DNA of 60,192 bases from Gloeopeniophorella convolvens (Eukaryota; Basidiomycota; Agaricomycetes; Russulales), in NCBI GenBank assembly GCA_022496205.1, contig WTXD01000103.1, positions 1 through 60,192 of the forward strand, written 5' to 3'. Below the pieces are notes generated by a model. That model saw only the letters and a list, made by a program, of their open reading frames with translations, made no database searches and was not told the origin of the DNA. Position 1 is the first letter of the stretch. Each line of letters begins with the position of its first letter. The position numbers and the translations under genes were made by a program. Below, piece after piece: positions 29,250 to 39,795 of the stretch.

Positions 29250-31816
29250 CTATTGAGGATTTGTATGCAGCCCAGTCCACATACTCCTATCACAGCTGTG
29301 AACATAGTGGCCTATTTTTCCACAGAAAGCATAGCCCATGGTTTGTGCGCTGTTCCTGTCAGTGAAAAATAAGTTGCTGGAGTTTACTAGAGGAGTGGAA
29401 ATAGAAGCAGAAGGAGTGGGGCCAGTTGCTAGGCCCATGGCTGGCATGTAGGGGACTGGTAGGCAACTGTGACTGGAGGCATAGGTGTGGATGCAGGGGA
29501 GCAGAAAAGTTCTGGCTTTGGGAGATTCTATGCAATGTTAGGGGTTACTGGCACTGTGAATACAAGATAAGGTAAGAAGGCTCATGGACAGGGAGTGTCT
29601 GCATCTTGGCAATCAGTGCAAGAGGATCACTCTCATCCTTGGGCTGTGGCTGAGTTCCATGGCATTGATCCTTAAAATGTACATTCTTTATTTCATGCAT
29701 CAGTGGTTTGGCTTCCTTGTCCTGCTCAGAGTCAGAGTCATACCTCTTTTTCAAGTTCCTAGATGTGTGGTTGTTGCCAAACATCCACTAGACTAGTCAG
29801 TTGGGGTTGGCACGATTTGCCTTTAAACAGTTGCGAAGCTCTTTATGTATATGGCATGGCATTAATTTGTAGAACTGATTGCTTGCAAAGTACTGCTGGG
29901 TGGCTGAGAGGATGTCTTGAATTTTATATGGCTCATCAACCATGTCATGAGTTCATGACAAAAAGTTAATTGGCAAGGATGTCTTGATTGTCAGGGTGAA
30001 ATCCTTTAAAGAACTCAGCATTGAAGTTGTCATCAGTGAGCTTGTGAGTCTCATAGAGTGGGGTTGCGATTGTCAGGAAGTTTCAATAGTATTTTATAAC
30101 ATTGCTTTCATCATGGATCTGGGTCTTAGCTGATAGCTTAAGAAACTCAGAGAGGCCTTGATATGTGAACTGCATGCTAGCTGCAATGTCAGGGTAATGT
30201 GGCAGGAGCTCCAACTCCACACAACACTAGTACAGTTAAGGAAAAAGGTTGTTAATGAGATAACTGGTGAGGCATTCACATAAAGCTGAAGTCTTGTGCC
30301 AACCAATAGACCAGGAGCTATGTTGTGACTTGGAGGCCTTTGTGTAAGGTCTCGCAACAAGTCAAACTGTAGAATGCTGGTCCTTAAGATTAGAATTGTA
30401 GTCTACTACAGAGGCTTGTTGGCACTCTTATCTGGTCCTTAAGAGGAAGGTCTGAGGACCTAAGTGCGCAACTACATAGGTTTATATACTACTAGACCCA
30501 CTGCTAACTAAGTGGTGGAAAGCTACTGACTAAGTGTACTTGGTGCTGACTAATGCACATTACTTATGCTCAGTAAGCCAGTTCCCACACTATGTTATGC
30601 TAACTGACACTATAACATAGGCTGACTCAATCTATGATGTCATACACAGTACAATCCAGACTACTGACATTATCATGACATCATAACTCAAAGTTCATGG
30701 CCTTTAGACCCCTCTAGCCCATTTTAACCCTAATATCTCATGGGACGAGTCACAAGATGAGTCATGTGCTATTATGTGCAGCTTACATAAGCCTATACCT
30801 AACACAAAGGAAATAATTCCTGTAGAATATGTACTTTTAGCACTTCTTCAATTACTTACTTAGTAGTGAAGGCTCAAGCCTGCTAAGTAGTTCAGGATTC
30901 CCTCGAAAAGGCACGTCCATGACAGGTAGAGCTCTTTGAGTTTAGTTCAGAAGTCATGCCAGTCCGCATTCTGATAGCCTAATAGTGTTGCCCAGAGATT
31001 CTGCATAGAGTGGGGAACATAGCATAGGATGATCTCCACTTTCTGCTTCTTGGACAGACCAAAGCTATCTGCAAGATCTTTATATTCACATAGGAACTTA
31101 GCTAGGATTCTGTCATCTTGACCTAAGAAGTGTGGCATGCATAGTGAATGAGCTGTAGGCATAGCAGTAAGACTGGTAGGAGTGGCACTAGGCATGCTGA
31201 TGGGTCGCTTAGTAAACTGGCACATAAGTAGCTTAAACAGGGCCATCACTAGTTTTGATGGGGTAGGTGCTAATTTGGGAACAATTGTTGCAATGAAGCA
31301 AAGGGTGCCTCCTGGGCATAAGTAGTCTCTAATGGGTGTGGGGTTGGGTTGGCTGTGGATAGGTTTGGGAGTACTGGAATGGGAAATGGGGTCTTTGTAG
31401 TCCGAGGACATAGATACAAGATGAGTGGCTGGTGTGATAGGAGATTAAGGGCAACTATCAGATTTGAGACTAATAGGTGGTTCAGGGTTGCTGGAACCTG
31501 ACAGGGCAGGAGATTCGGAGGGTTCGGGGGTAGCAGACATAGGAGGGGTGCCAGTTAGTATAGAGGGCTTGGCAGAGGATTTGGGAAAGTTGGAAATAGT
31601 GGGCATGGGCAGGGTGGTTGATGTAAAGGAGGGAGCAGGGAGCTTACTGTAAGATGACAAAGGAGCAGTGGAAGATGGCAGTGTAGTAAGAGAACTGAGT
31701 GGCTGTCTAGATTTGGGAACAAACCTTCCTTTTGCATCACAGATCTGTGGCTGAGATTTGTCGGCCTTTGGTGGCATATGAGAGGTTGCCTCAGAGACAA
31801 CTGAGATTTGAGACAA
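29250..31816 (-). pseudogene. gag: Degenerate Ty3/Gypsy gag of a third family
   Basis: Reading leftwards from 31816 (MSQISVVSEATSHMPPK): a Pro/Ser-rich N-terminus, then the capsid-like core (LAKFLCEYKDLADSFG, KQKVEIILCYVP, LLGYQNADWHDF near 30950-31110). After an interruption the core resumes near 30200 (ELLPHYPDIAASMQF). A later part contains VHFKDQCHG and SDPLALIAKMQTLPVHEPSYL (29545-29784). A decayed zinc knuckle CGKIGHYVHSC near 29320 has Tyr where the first Cys is expected. The core is interrupted by about 0.5 kb of unrelated DNA (about 30380-30900), probably an insertion whose ends I cannot fix. Many stops and frame changes; no pol remains. Confidence 0.6.
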
Positions 31817-32440
31817 TCATGAGTTGAAAATGAGCTAAAAGTGAGTTGAGGATAAGGGACTGTCTACTGACTTCCCCTTACAGTAGGCTCCAGATAAAAA
31901 GATAAGTGCAAGTTTAAAGGTGTCAACCCAAGGGGAGAATGCAGACAAGAAGAGTGAGATAAGAAGAAGAACAAGTCAGATCAGTGGAAGTGTAAAAACA
32001 TTGGATCAGATTGGCATGAGTGTGATGTGCAAGGGAGCAGGCAGCAGGTTCATGTAGTTAGATGGGTGTGGATAACAGGTTTTAAGAACAGAAGTGAGGT
32101 GGATTAATACAGAGCCAGCAGACTACAGGAGGGTTTTATATATAGTAAGGAGCAACAGGAGACATGAATATAGTCAGTCATGGATACAATAGAACAATGG
32201 GACGATGGGTAATGTAAAGAAGTAGAGAAGTGGAAAGTGAAAAGTAGGTATCAAAGCAAGTATAGTAAGGAAGTGGTGGTGAAGCCACATTGGCCATGCA
32301 GGCATTGTTTGTGGGCAGCTTGCATGCACCATCAGGATTGGTTCAGCAGTGTTACATATGTAGTATGCATAGCATCCTTACATTATGGTATTGCCATGTC
32401 TCTCATCCTCTTACTATAAAATCTAATACCATGTTGAGAG
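31817..32440 (-). repeat. Probable 5' LTR/leader remnant of the third Gypsy family
   Basis: Lies directly upstream of the minus-strand gag. ACTATATATAAAA on the minus strand near 32130-32145 could be the LTR TATA box. Ends and duplication are not recognisable. Confidence 0.35.
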
Positions 32441-32532
32441 TGGCCTTCTCTTACTGAGGGATATTAATAGAGCTAACAGCTACATTTTCTCACAATCCAA
32501 TATTTTCAGAAATGTGTCAGGCTATGTATATG

Positions 32533-33648
32533 TGTTATAAATTTCTATTTCCTTTTCTTCTCTTCTTTTTATATAATACATTGCACATTCCTTTTCACTT
32601 TTCTGCTTTATTACTGGTTCAAATATTATAAAGTCTTCCTCTACTCCTTTATCTTAGTAGCATAGTTATTATAACTTATAGATTGACGATGCTTACTGAC
32701 TCATTCATTATCATATCCCCTATACTTCTTGATGTACCCCTTATACTATTAGACTCTTACTATACTTCTCTCTAGAAGATCCACTATGAGCCTGCCCTAA
32801 CTCAAGACTTATTTCTAAGACATTATATAAATCAATACTCTTGTAGTACTTAAGGTATAGCAGCTTATACTTTAAAAGCCTTAAGCTTGTTCTTTTTTGT
32901 CATTTGATAAGGTTATAAAGATACCATCTAAGAGATTCACTCTCAAGCAATGTGATAGACTTTAGCTCTTTCTTAATATACTAGAGGCCAATTGCCTCCT
33001 TTTGAAACTATTGTCACGAACTGTATGATACTTTCTTTTTCTTTTCTTACTGTATGATAACAAGCTCTGTTCCACTATCTAACTCGGGAATACTTATTGC
33101 TCACTTGTCATCACTTCCCCTATCCCTATTGACACACCCCTTATACCATTGAACCATCACTATACTTCTACCTAGGAGACCCACCTTGAGTCTGTTCTGA
33201 CTCGGTATAACTTAACACTAGGACATTATATAAACCACCTCCTATATAGTACTTAAGGTGTAGCAGTTGTACTCTAAGGCCTTAAGCCTGTTCTCCGTTA
33301 TCAATTGACAAGGTTATCAGAGAATCCACATGAGGGACTTGTTTGTCCAAGCATCACAAAGTCTTTAGCTTTAAACTCAATGTATCAGAGGCTAATTGCC
33401 TCCACTCAAAGACATCATATCTTATCTAGGATCATATGCACCATCATGTGCACTTTTGAGGACTAGCTCATATTAAGACTAACTTACCGAACCTTGCTCA
33501 TCTCAGCCCTTGCCCACCCTGCAGGTGTCAGCTCGGGCCATGACAACCATAACTTCACCAATCCTAAAACAGATCAGCTCTGGCTCTTAGTAGATCATCC
33601 CTCAAGAATCTCATTACTTAGAGTTACCTCCAACTCTACCTATTGTTA
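32533..33648 (+). repeat. Old LTR copy, family E, carrying a nested LTR
   Basis: The parts before 33012 and after 33545 together match the solo LTR at 37110-37556, with a shared stretch through CCTTAAGCTTGTTC, AAGGTTATAA and ACTTCACCAATC. The copy is strongly diverged, and its flanks give no convincing duplication, so the ends are approximate. A family D LTR sits inside it. Confidence 0.6.
33012..33545 (+). repeat. Solo LTR, family D (534 bp), nested in family E; TSD ACTAT/ACCAT
   Basis: TGTCACGAAC start and CCATGACA end. The flanks ACTAT (33007-33011) and ACCAT (33546-33550) differ by one C to T change. Clearly related to the solo LTR at 14806-15348. Confidence 0.85.
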
Positions 33649-34083
33649 TGGGTATGTCTTTTTTACCTCCTTAATATGTGGTATTGCTTAGCACTGACAT
33701 TAATTGCTAACTTTAGGCAGCATATAGTTGATATTTAAAACCCCTCCTTTTCCTCTTACTACCACCATCCCTTAAGTGCTTGTAGGTTCTACCCTTAGAG
33801 GGATGGGTGACATCTAGTAATGTGTACCAATAGTGATCATGGGGCATATTACAATATGTACTTTCCTAATATAGAATATTTTTCCCATAGTTCTTTGGAT
33901 AATTTTGACCATAATAAAAATAATCTTATCAAGATTATCTTTAGATAAGATAAGATCTATTATCTATTATAGTAGTCTAATCTAAGATTTATTTACAAGA
34001 TTATTTTACCTATATCTTATCTTATCTATATTAAGGATAATCTTATCTAAGATCTTAAAAACTTGAAACTTAAATCTAGCAAT
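33649..34083. other. AT-rich stretch with GATAAG words, no gene
   Basis: Includes a block at about 33915-34055 of repeated GATAAG/CTTATC words that may be the 3' body of the SINE whose head follows at 34084-34157 in the minus direction. Confidence 0.35.
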
Positions 34084-34157
34084 AGCAAGGATTGAACCCA
34101 AGACCTCATCATGTGACTTATAATAAGAAGCAGAGTTAACTACTACACCATACTAGC
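34084..34157 (-). repeat. tRNA-like SINE head (A and B boxes)
   Basis: On the minus strand the 74 nt segment contains an A-box-like TGGTGTAGTAGTT and a B box GGGTTCAATCC, about 40 nt apart, as in the internal RNA polymerase III promoter of tRNAs. The acceptor ends do not pair, so it is not a working tRNA. A tRNA-derived SINE is the best reading. Confidence 0.5.
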
Positions 34158-34320
34158 ACTTATAATCTTATAAGTGGTATGCAACTTCTACTGCATGCTA
34201 GAAATGCACATCCAGTCAGAGAGAAGAAGGTAGAGGGGAGAGGCAATGGTAGGTGGGCAGCATGGCTAGGCCAAGAAAAATGGACCAATAGTGTGGGGGT
34301 ATGCTAGGTGTGTCCCATTT

Positions 34321-36254
34321 TTTTTTTTTTTTTGATCAGCATTTATATTCCGCAACAGGCGGTCTTCGCCAAGACGCGGTCGGTACCTAACACTAGCTAC
34401 TGGACTAGTCGGCCACCATTTGTATGAATCAGGGGTTTGGTACGAGTAAAGATTGGCGGGTGGAAATGCATGCGAAGTCAATTAAAGAGTCCGAGGGGGC
34501 GGTGGGTAGAAAGCCCAGCGCCAGTCTGAGGGCGGCAGAGGTGGGACAAGAGGCGGGCCAAAGCCGGCCAAAACCGAACGCATGCCAAAAATAAGTAAAA
34601 GGAAAATGAATGATGGGCCGAGCAAAGGGTCCGAGGTGAGTCCGTGGACTCAGCAAACCGTGAGGCGTGGCCCCAAAGCCTCATGGGGCTAGCAGGAGCC
34701 GCGCCAAGCAACTTACCACTTCCAAATAAATATCTGTGCTTCACAACTCCCCTCCCCTAGCAGCCTACTCTTGCTGACAAGATGACGCCTGCTGATCAGC
34801 AATCAAGGGCAGACGCCACCTTCAAATCGGGATGAGGCCCCACTCCAGCGTTACACTGGCATTGAAGGGGGCTTGAGGAGTCTGAGACTGCAGAGCTCAT
34901 GACTGCGGCGGCAGGAGAGGGGGACTCTTGCCAAGGGGATTTGACCGTGAGATGGCCCCCAAGACAGTCCAGACCCCGGTTTGCCGGTCCGGTGGGGTCG
35001 CATGAGAGAGAGAAGGGGCGCCGCATGCCACAGACCAGTAGCGTGGGGCCTTGAGGCAGGACACGAGGGGGGAGGAACCTCGACATGTGGCCAGCGCGCT
35101 GTTAGGGTCCAGTGGTCTCTGCGCTCGGAAACCTCGGATCTGGGTATTTTGCCCTGTGAAGTGATCGGGTTGAGCTGGGTAGCGAAGGATGTGACCCCAG
35201 ACTGCCCTCGAGCGCAGATGCGAGCCTGTACATTTGTATATTGCAGTTCCTTTTACTTCCTTTTACTTCCTGGTTCCTTTACACTTTCGGGTCACAGGAA
35301 ACCCTTGTACCTACCGGATTTGGCTTCGGGTTCCCACGTAGTCAGTAGTACTGCATCCTGTAGTGTTTTGGATCAAAAATCTTCCTTTCCCCGGTGCTCC
35401 CATCTCATTTCGGGTCTGCGTCGCGTTCAGAGACTCTCCCTCACTCTCTGGAGGGCCCAAGGCCTTCCAGGACCTTCGGGTCAGCTTCAGGTTGTGTTCC
35501 TGCGAGTTCGGGTCCTTTCCTTGTGTTTCTGAGCGGATCCTTGCAGTCACTAGCTCATCCTATTGCTCATCCGACCACCCAATCCTCATCCCATCACCCC
35601 TGGCAACTATAGCAACTCCCCTCGGTCCACATCTCTAGCTGGACTCAGGATATCAGCGCCTCTTGTGGGCGCGAAAGAAGACTTGCCCTGGGAATTTGAT
35701 GTGTCCGGGTGTGACATCCGGGGAGGAAGGGGAAGGAGGGCGGAGGGGAGGGGGGTGGATGGCGAAGTGAATGCGATGAAAAAAGAGGACGGAGGGAGAG
35801 AAAGGCCGGAACATGAATAAAGGAGAGGAAGGAAAGGGGGAAGGTCGAAGTGTTGGATGGGACTGTGGCACGCCAGAATGTGATGGCAAAAAAGTTTGCT
35901 GCAGCTGCCTCAAGCGCAACTATGACAAGAGGCAAGTGCCTCGGCTGCAAGTAACAGGGGGTAAGCATTTGAAGCGGTGTCTTCTGCCACTCTTGTAGGT
36001 GCTCCTCGCTATGACCTGAACTCCTTGCAACAAAGATACTTCGCAGGCCTTGATGTACCTGCACGTTGACGGGCACCAGCCATGCCCCGCGACGGTGACC
36101 AGAGTGGAAAAAGGGAAGTGAGGTCGCTGAGGGGACGGACAGCGAGGAAGGGGGTGGATGGGCAGCCATGTCGCCGGATGACAGCCCACCCCCCAACGGT
36201 GGAAACCCACAAGCACCGAAGGGATGGTGGTGGTAAGAGGTCAAAGAGGGTGTG
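34321..36254 (-). mobile_element. Poly(A) retroposon, 1.93 kb, with 16 bp target-site duplication
   Basis: A T run (34318-34333) marks a poly(A) tail on the minus strand. The 16-mer TAGGTGTGTCCCATTT occurs exactly on both sides (34305-34320 and 36255-36270). This is the signature of target-primed reverse transcription. The 3' end before the tail reads ATATAAATGCTGATC. Inside, I recognise no reverse transcriptase or endonuclease motif in any frame; ORFs up to 207 codons look like chance frames in GC-rich DNA. It may be a processed pseudogene, a non-autonomous retroposon or a 5'-truncated LINE with a long untranslated end. Confidence 0.75.
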
Positions 36255-36270
36255 TAGGTGTGTCCCATTT

Positions 36271-37109
36271 AGGGTCGGAATTGATATCTATATATGTGCT
36301 ACTATCAAACTTAGATTCGGAGTTAGAGAAGGCAAATGTTGGTGCTGGCATTCGCTAAGTAGGCCAACACAGGTGTGTAGGGGAGAACATGATATCTGTG
36401 TGCCATTATGACACAAGACCATTAAAATGCTAGCAGACTCCAAAGTTGTCATAGGCAGGGGCAGAGGTAAGAGTAGAGTAAGATTGGCCATTAGATACAT
36501 TGAAGTGGGACTAAGAAACTCCCTGAAGGAACGAGAGGCCTAAGTCTCAGTGGGGGGTTGGCAGGTGGAAGTTCACCCATTTATTTTAAACAATCAGGAC
36601 ACCTTGGTATGGGATGCTATAAGCTTAGAACATGTACTATATCTAGAGGTAAGAGATGGCAAGGAAGGTCTATATGACTCTATGTATGATGGGATACTCA
36701 GGTGGCTCATCTAAAGTAGGCCCATTGGTCAGAAACTTGACCTCGATGTCTAAGTGTAGGGGGTAAGGAGGGGTGCACACCAGCTATAAAATGGCATGGT
36801 GTAGCCTATACATTTAATCTTGGCTAGTTGAAATGTGGAGGGGAAGATAGGTGAGATGTGGGATGCCAAAGAATTTAGTTTGACTAGATGCTAGTTGGGC
36901 CTGTCTTGCAGTAATAGGGAAATTGGGAAGATGTGCAAGAGCAAATAATGAATAAGGTATGGTAGGCAAATGGTTGTAAGCTGGGATGGGCAGTATGCTT
37001 ACTATGCATCAGGGCTACTTTGTAAGAGAGCTAGTTGTACAACATGTTCTTAAATAATAATGAGAATTGTGGTAGGATTAGGAGATGGGTATTGAAAGGA
37101 AATAATTGG
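36271..37109. other. AT-rich stretch without a recognisable feature
   Basis: No ORF with coding character, no LTR ends and no tandem repeats noticed. Confidence 0.4.
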
Positions 37110-37556
37110 TGTTATGCTTTCTTCTCTTGTTGAATGCTCATCTTTTTCTTACTATACTCTGCTTACTTTCCCATCATCCTGACACTCTGAGCACCACTTC
37201 ATTGATGTCCCCCTACCCCACTTTACTCTACTGTGACTTGACTGAATGCTGTGGAATCCTCTAAAATATTTGTACTATTATTGACTGCTTTGTTTATATT
37301 TAAACACACTTGATACCATAGACAAGCCTTAAGCTTATTCTTCTTTGTCAATCAACGAGGTTATAAGGATACCACCTAAGGGATTCACTCCCAAGCAAGA
37401 TGATAGACTTCAGCTCTTTATTGACATACTGAAGGCTAATTACCTCCCTCTGGAACCATAACTTCACCAATCTTGAGACAAGACAGCTCCAGCTCTTAGT
37501 GGGTTACCCTTCAAGAACCCCATTACTTGGAGTTACCCCTGACTTCACCTGTGACA
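37110..37556 (+). repeat. Solo LTR, family E (447 bp), TSD ATTGG
   Basis: Starts TGTTATGC, ends CCTGTGACA, with ATTGG on both sides (37105-37109, 37557-37561). Confidence 0.92.
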
Positions 37557-38563
37557 ATTGGGTAGGATGAGGGCACATCAGATAGACATGATTGTGCTAC
37601 ATACTAAGCTTCTGTGCTCATTTCTGACATATGTTAATGAATGTAAAATAAGATAAAATAAAATAAAAGAGAACACCTCAAACTGACAGGGACCCATGGT
37701 ACTAAACTATAGCATGCTACAGGGGTCATGCTTTTAGAGGTAAATATCTCAAGAAGCAACTACACCAGGATAACAGTGGACACAATGATGACTAGTAATA
37801 GGGCAAGATTCTAGGCTGCTAGTAACATTTGCAGTGTAGATTGGATATTAGCTGTGCCTAGGTGGTGGGCAGAGAGATAGAGAAAAAGGTAAAGGCTTGA
37901 AGATGGGTGTTTGTGATCATAAACTATATTGCATAAGACAGGATTCATTGAGAGAATTATCATAGACTCTTAATGTAAATTACATCACTTAATAGCACAA
38001 ATACAGAGTATGCTGGTTATGAATTATTGTGATAATTATCATAGCAAAACCTGTCATTTATTATTCTCATGCCTTAAGCCTACCTTAACAGTGCAGCTTG
38101 GTTAACTGGTCATCAGACAGTGGCCACTAGTCACTTGAGCTTGTGCTTTACCCAATCTCAAGGCCTTTTAAGCTTTCTATTGATGTAGGCACATACAGTA
38201 GGGTTGTGACTACAGGCCCACACATAATAACCATTGCATCATGTTATTACTAATGCAAAATTAGCATTAGCAAATTAGTGGTTTTTAGATCTGGCCAAAC
38301 CTGGTTCTATTACATATACATCAGAATTGTAAAGACCAGACCTGATAGAACCATTTATACAGTATTTGTGTTGGCCTTAATACACTTCTTGTGGGAAGCA
38401 CTTTCCCTTGATTGTACCAGCCAAGTTGAAGGATGCAACTAAAAAAAGTGTGCATGTATATTATGTGAAGGATGCATAGAATAATGAAAGGCTGTGGAGT
38501 TACACCTTGTTCTGAAGTTTACATATCACTAGCTCTAAGACACTCTCACACCAATTCCATACA
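37557..38563. other. AT-rich stretch without a recognisable gene
   Basis: Non-coding in appearance. It directly precedes (on plus coordinates) the last codons of Z5, which is read from the other strand. Confidence 0.4.
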
Positions 38564-38613
38564 CTAACTCTGAGGGTGTACTTGAGCAGTTGTGCTCATT
38601 CTAGACAATTCAC

Positions 38614-39066
38614 TGTTGGGAGCGGACTATGAAGGGCCCTTGAGTCACAAAGACCAAGGGGACTGCAGAGGAGGGGAATGAGTCTGACATTCATCAAAAG
38701 CAAACTACTACTTACCTGCAGAGGAGGGGAATGAGTCTGAGGCAAAATGCCCCCCTCTGCAGGTCTTATATACATTAGGGAAGTGCAGGGTCGCAGTGTA
38801 AGCAAAGTACAAAGGGAATGGGACAAGCGAAGTACAAAGGGAATAGAACAAGCACAAGTCCAAAAGGGGTAGAACAAGCGAAGTACAAAGGGATGAAATA
38901 AGTAAAGACCCTGCAGGGTCATGGATGCAGGGCTGATGGAAAAGAAGCAAGGGTGAGTGTTCTGGAATGCTCCAGAGCTGCCTAGAGCACAGAACACTCT
39001 AGGGCCTTCCAGAGCGTGTCCCTGACACCCCTGGGATGCCTTTCAGCACCCCTAGCCCTAGCAACA
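38614..39066 (-). repeat. Left inverted LTR (453 bp) of the copia composite
   Basis: Reverse complement of 43137-43526 with an extra insertion of about 60 bp that duplicates the CTGCAGAGGAGGGGAATGAG word. Its TATA box (TGTATATAAG on the minus strand, near 38765) reads away from the copia genes. Confidence 0.85.
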
Positions 39067-39795
39067 GAAAGAGCTGCTGGAGCACTCAAGTCAGCCATGT
39101 CTCATTATGTCAAGGTGCTCATTAGGGACTTTGAGAACAATCCTCTGTGCATTTGGGACACTCTGAGGTCTTCCTTCATTTAGTAGTGTGCTGCGCCGTG
39201 TTTTAACGCCTATCATGCTCTGCTTTGGCTTCAAAAGGAGGACTCTGAGTCACTGGATGCCCTGATCAATAAGGTTGATGAACAGATCAGAGTGGTCAAA
39301 TCGCTTTCCCCTGACTCCTTCACTCTGGACAACCTCTATAATGAACTGGCTGTCATGGCCATCATCAGAGCACTCCCTCACTCTTTTGATGATGTGGTCC
39401 GGACCATCTCTGTGCTCAACAAGTTTGAGAAGGCCACAGTCATCCAGGCATTGAGAAACATGGATCAGGCACGTTCAAACCTCTCAGGGACCACTTCTGC
39501 ATTCAGTGCATCATCCAAATCTTCCAACTCGTCTTTCAAGCCATCAGGCTCTTCATCTCCTTCACAGAGCTCACAGAACTCGCAGAATTCAGCTCTCAAT
39601 CGTCCAAAATGCGACTTCTGTTCTCGCCTTGGTCATGTTGAGGCTAAATGCTTCTTGAAGGAGAAGCTGATGCGCCAAATCACTCCCAATCCCTCCAATG
39701 CTGCTCCTGCTTCCACTTCCACTCCATCCACTCCTCCAAGCATCCCACAGTCCGCCTCTGTTGCCTCAGCAAGTGCCCTCTTATCTACTCCCTAG
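39067..39795 (+). pseudogene. gag: Copia gag (UBN2-type), N-terminus missing
   Basis: Frame from the LTR edge: ERAAGALKSAMSHYV, then LHALLWLQKEDSESLDALI-like capsid region, AIIRALPHSFDDVV, and a zinc knuckle CDFCSRLGHVEAKC near 39610-39650. Two adjacent TAG codons at 39181-39186 probably come from CAG CAG, and another TAG at 39793-39795 separates gag from the protease. All are C to T changes. The first part of gag was lost at the left LTR. Confidence 0.75.

Noticed and set aside
34084..34157. Functional tRNA gene
   Set aside because: A and B boxes are present, but the acceptor stem halves do not pair and the anticodon arm is unclear.
34981..36268. ORFs of 183 and 207 codons in the poly(A) retroposon
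   Set aside because: No RT, endonuclease or other domain, on opposite strands, and one runs into the target-site duplication.
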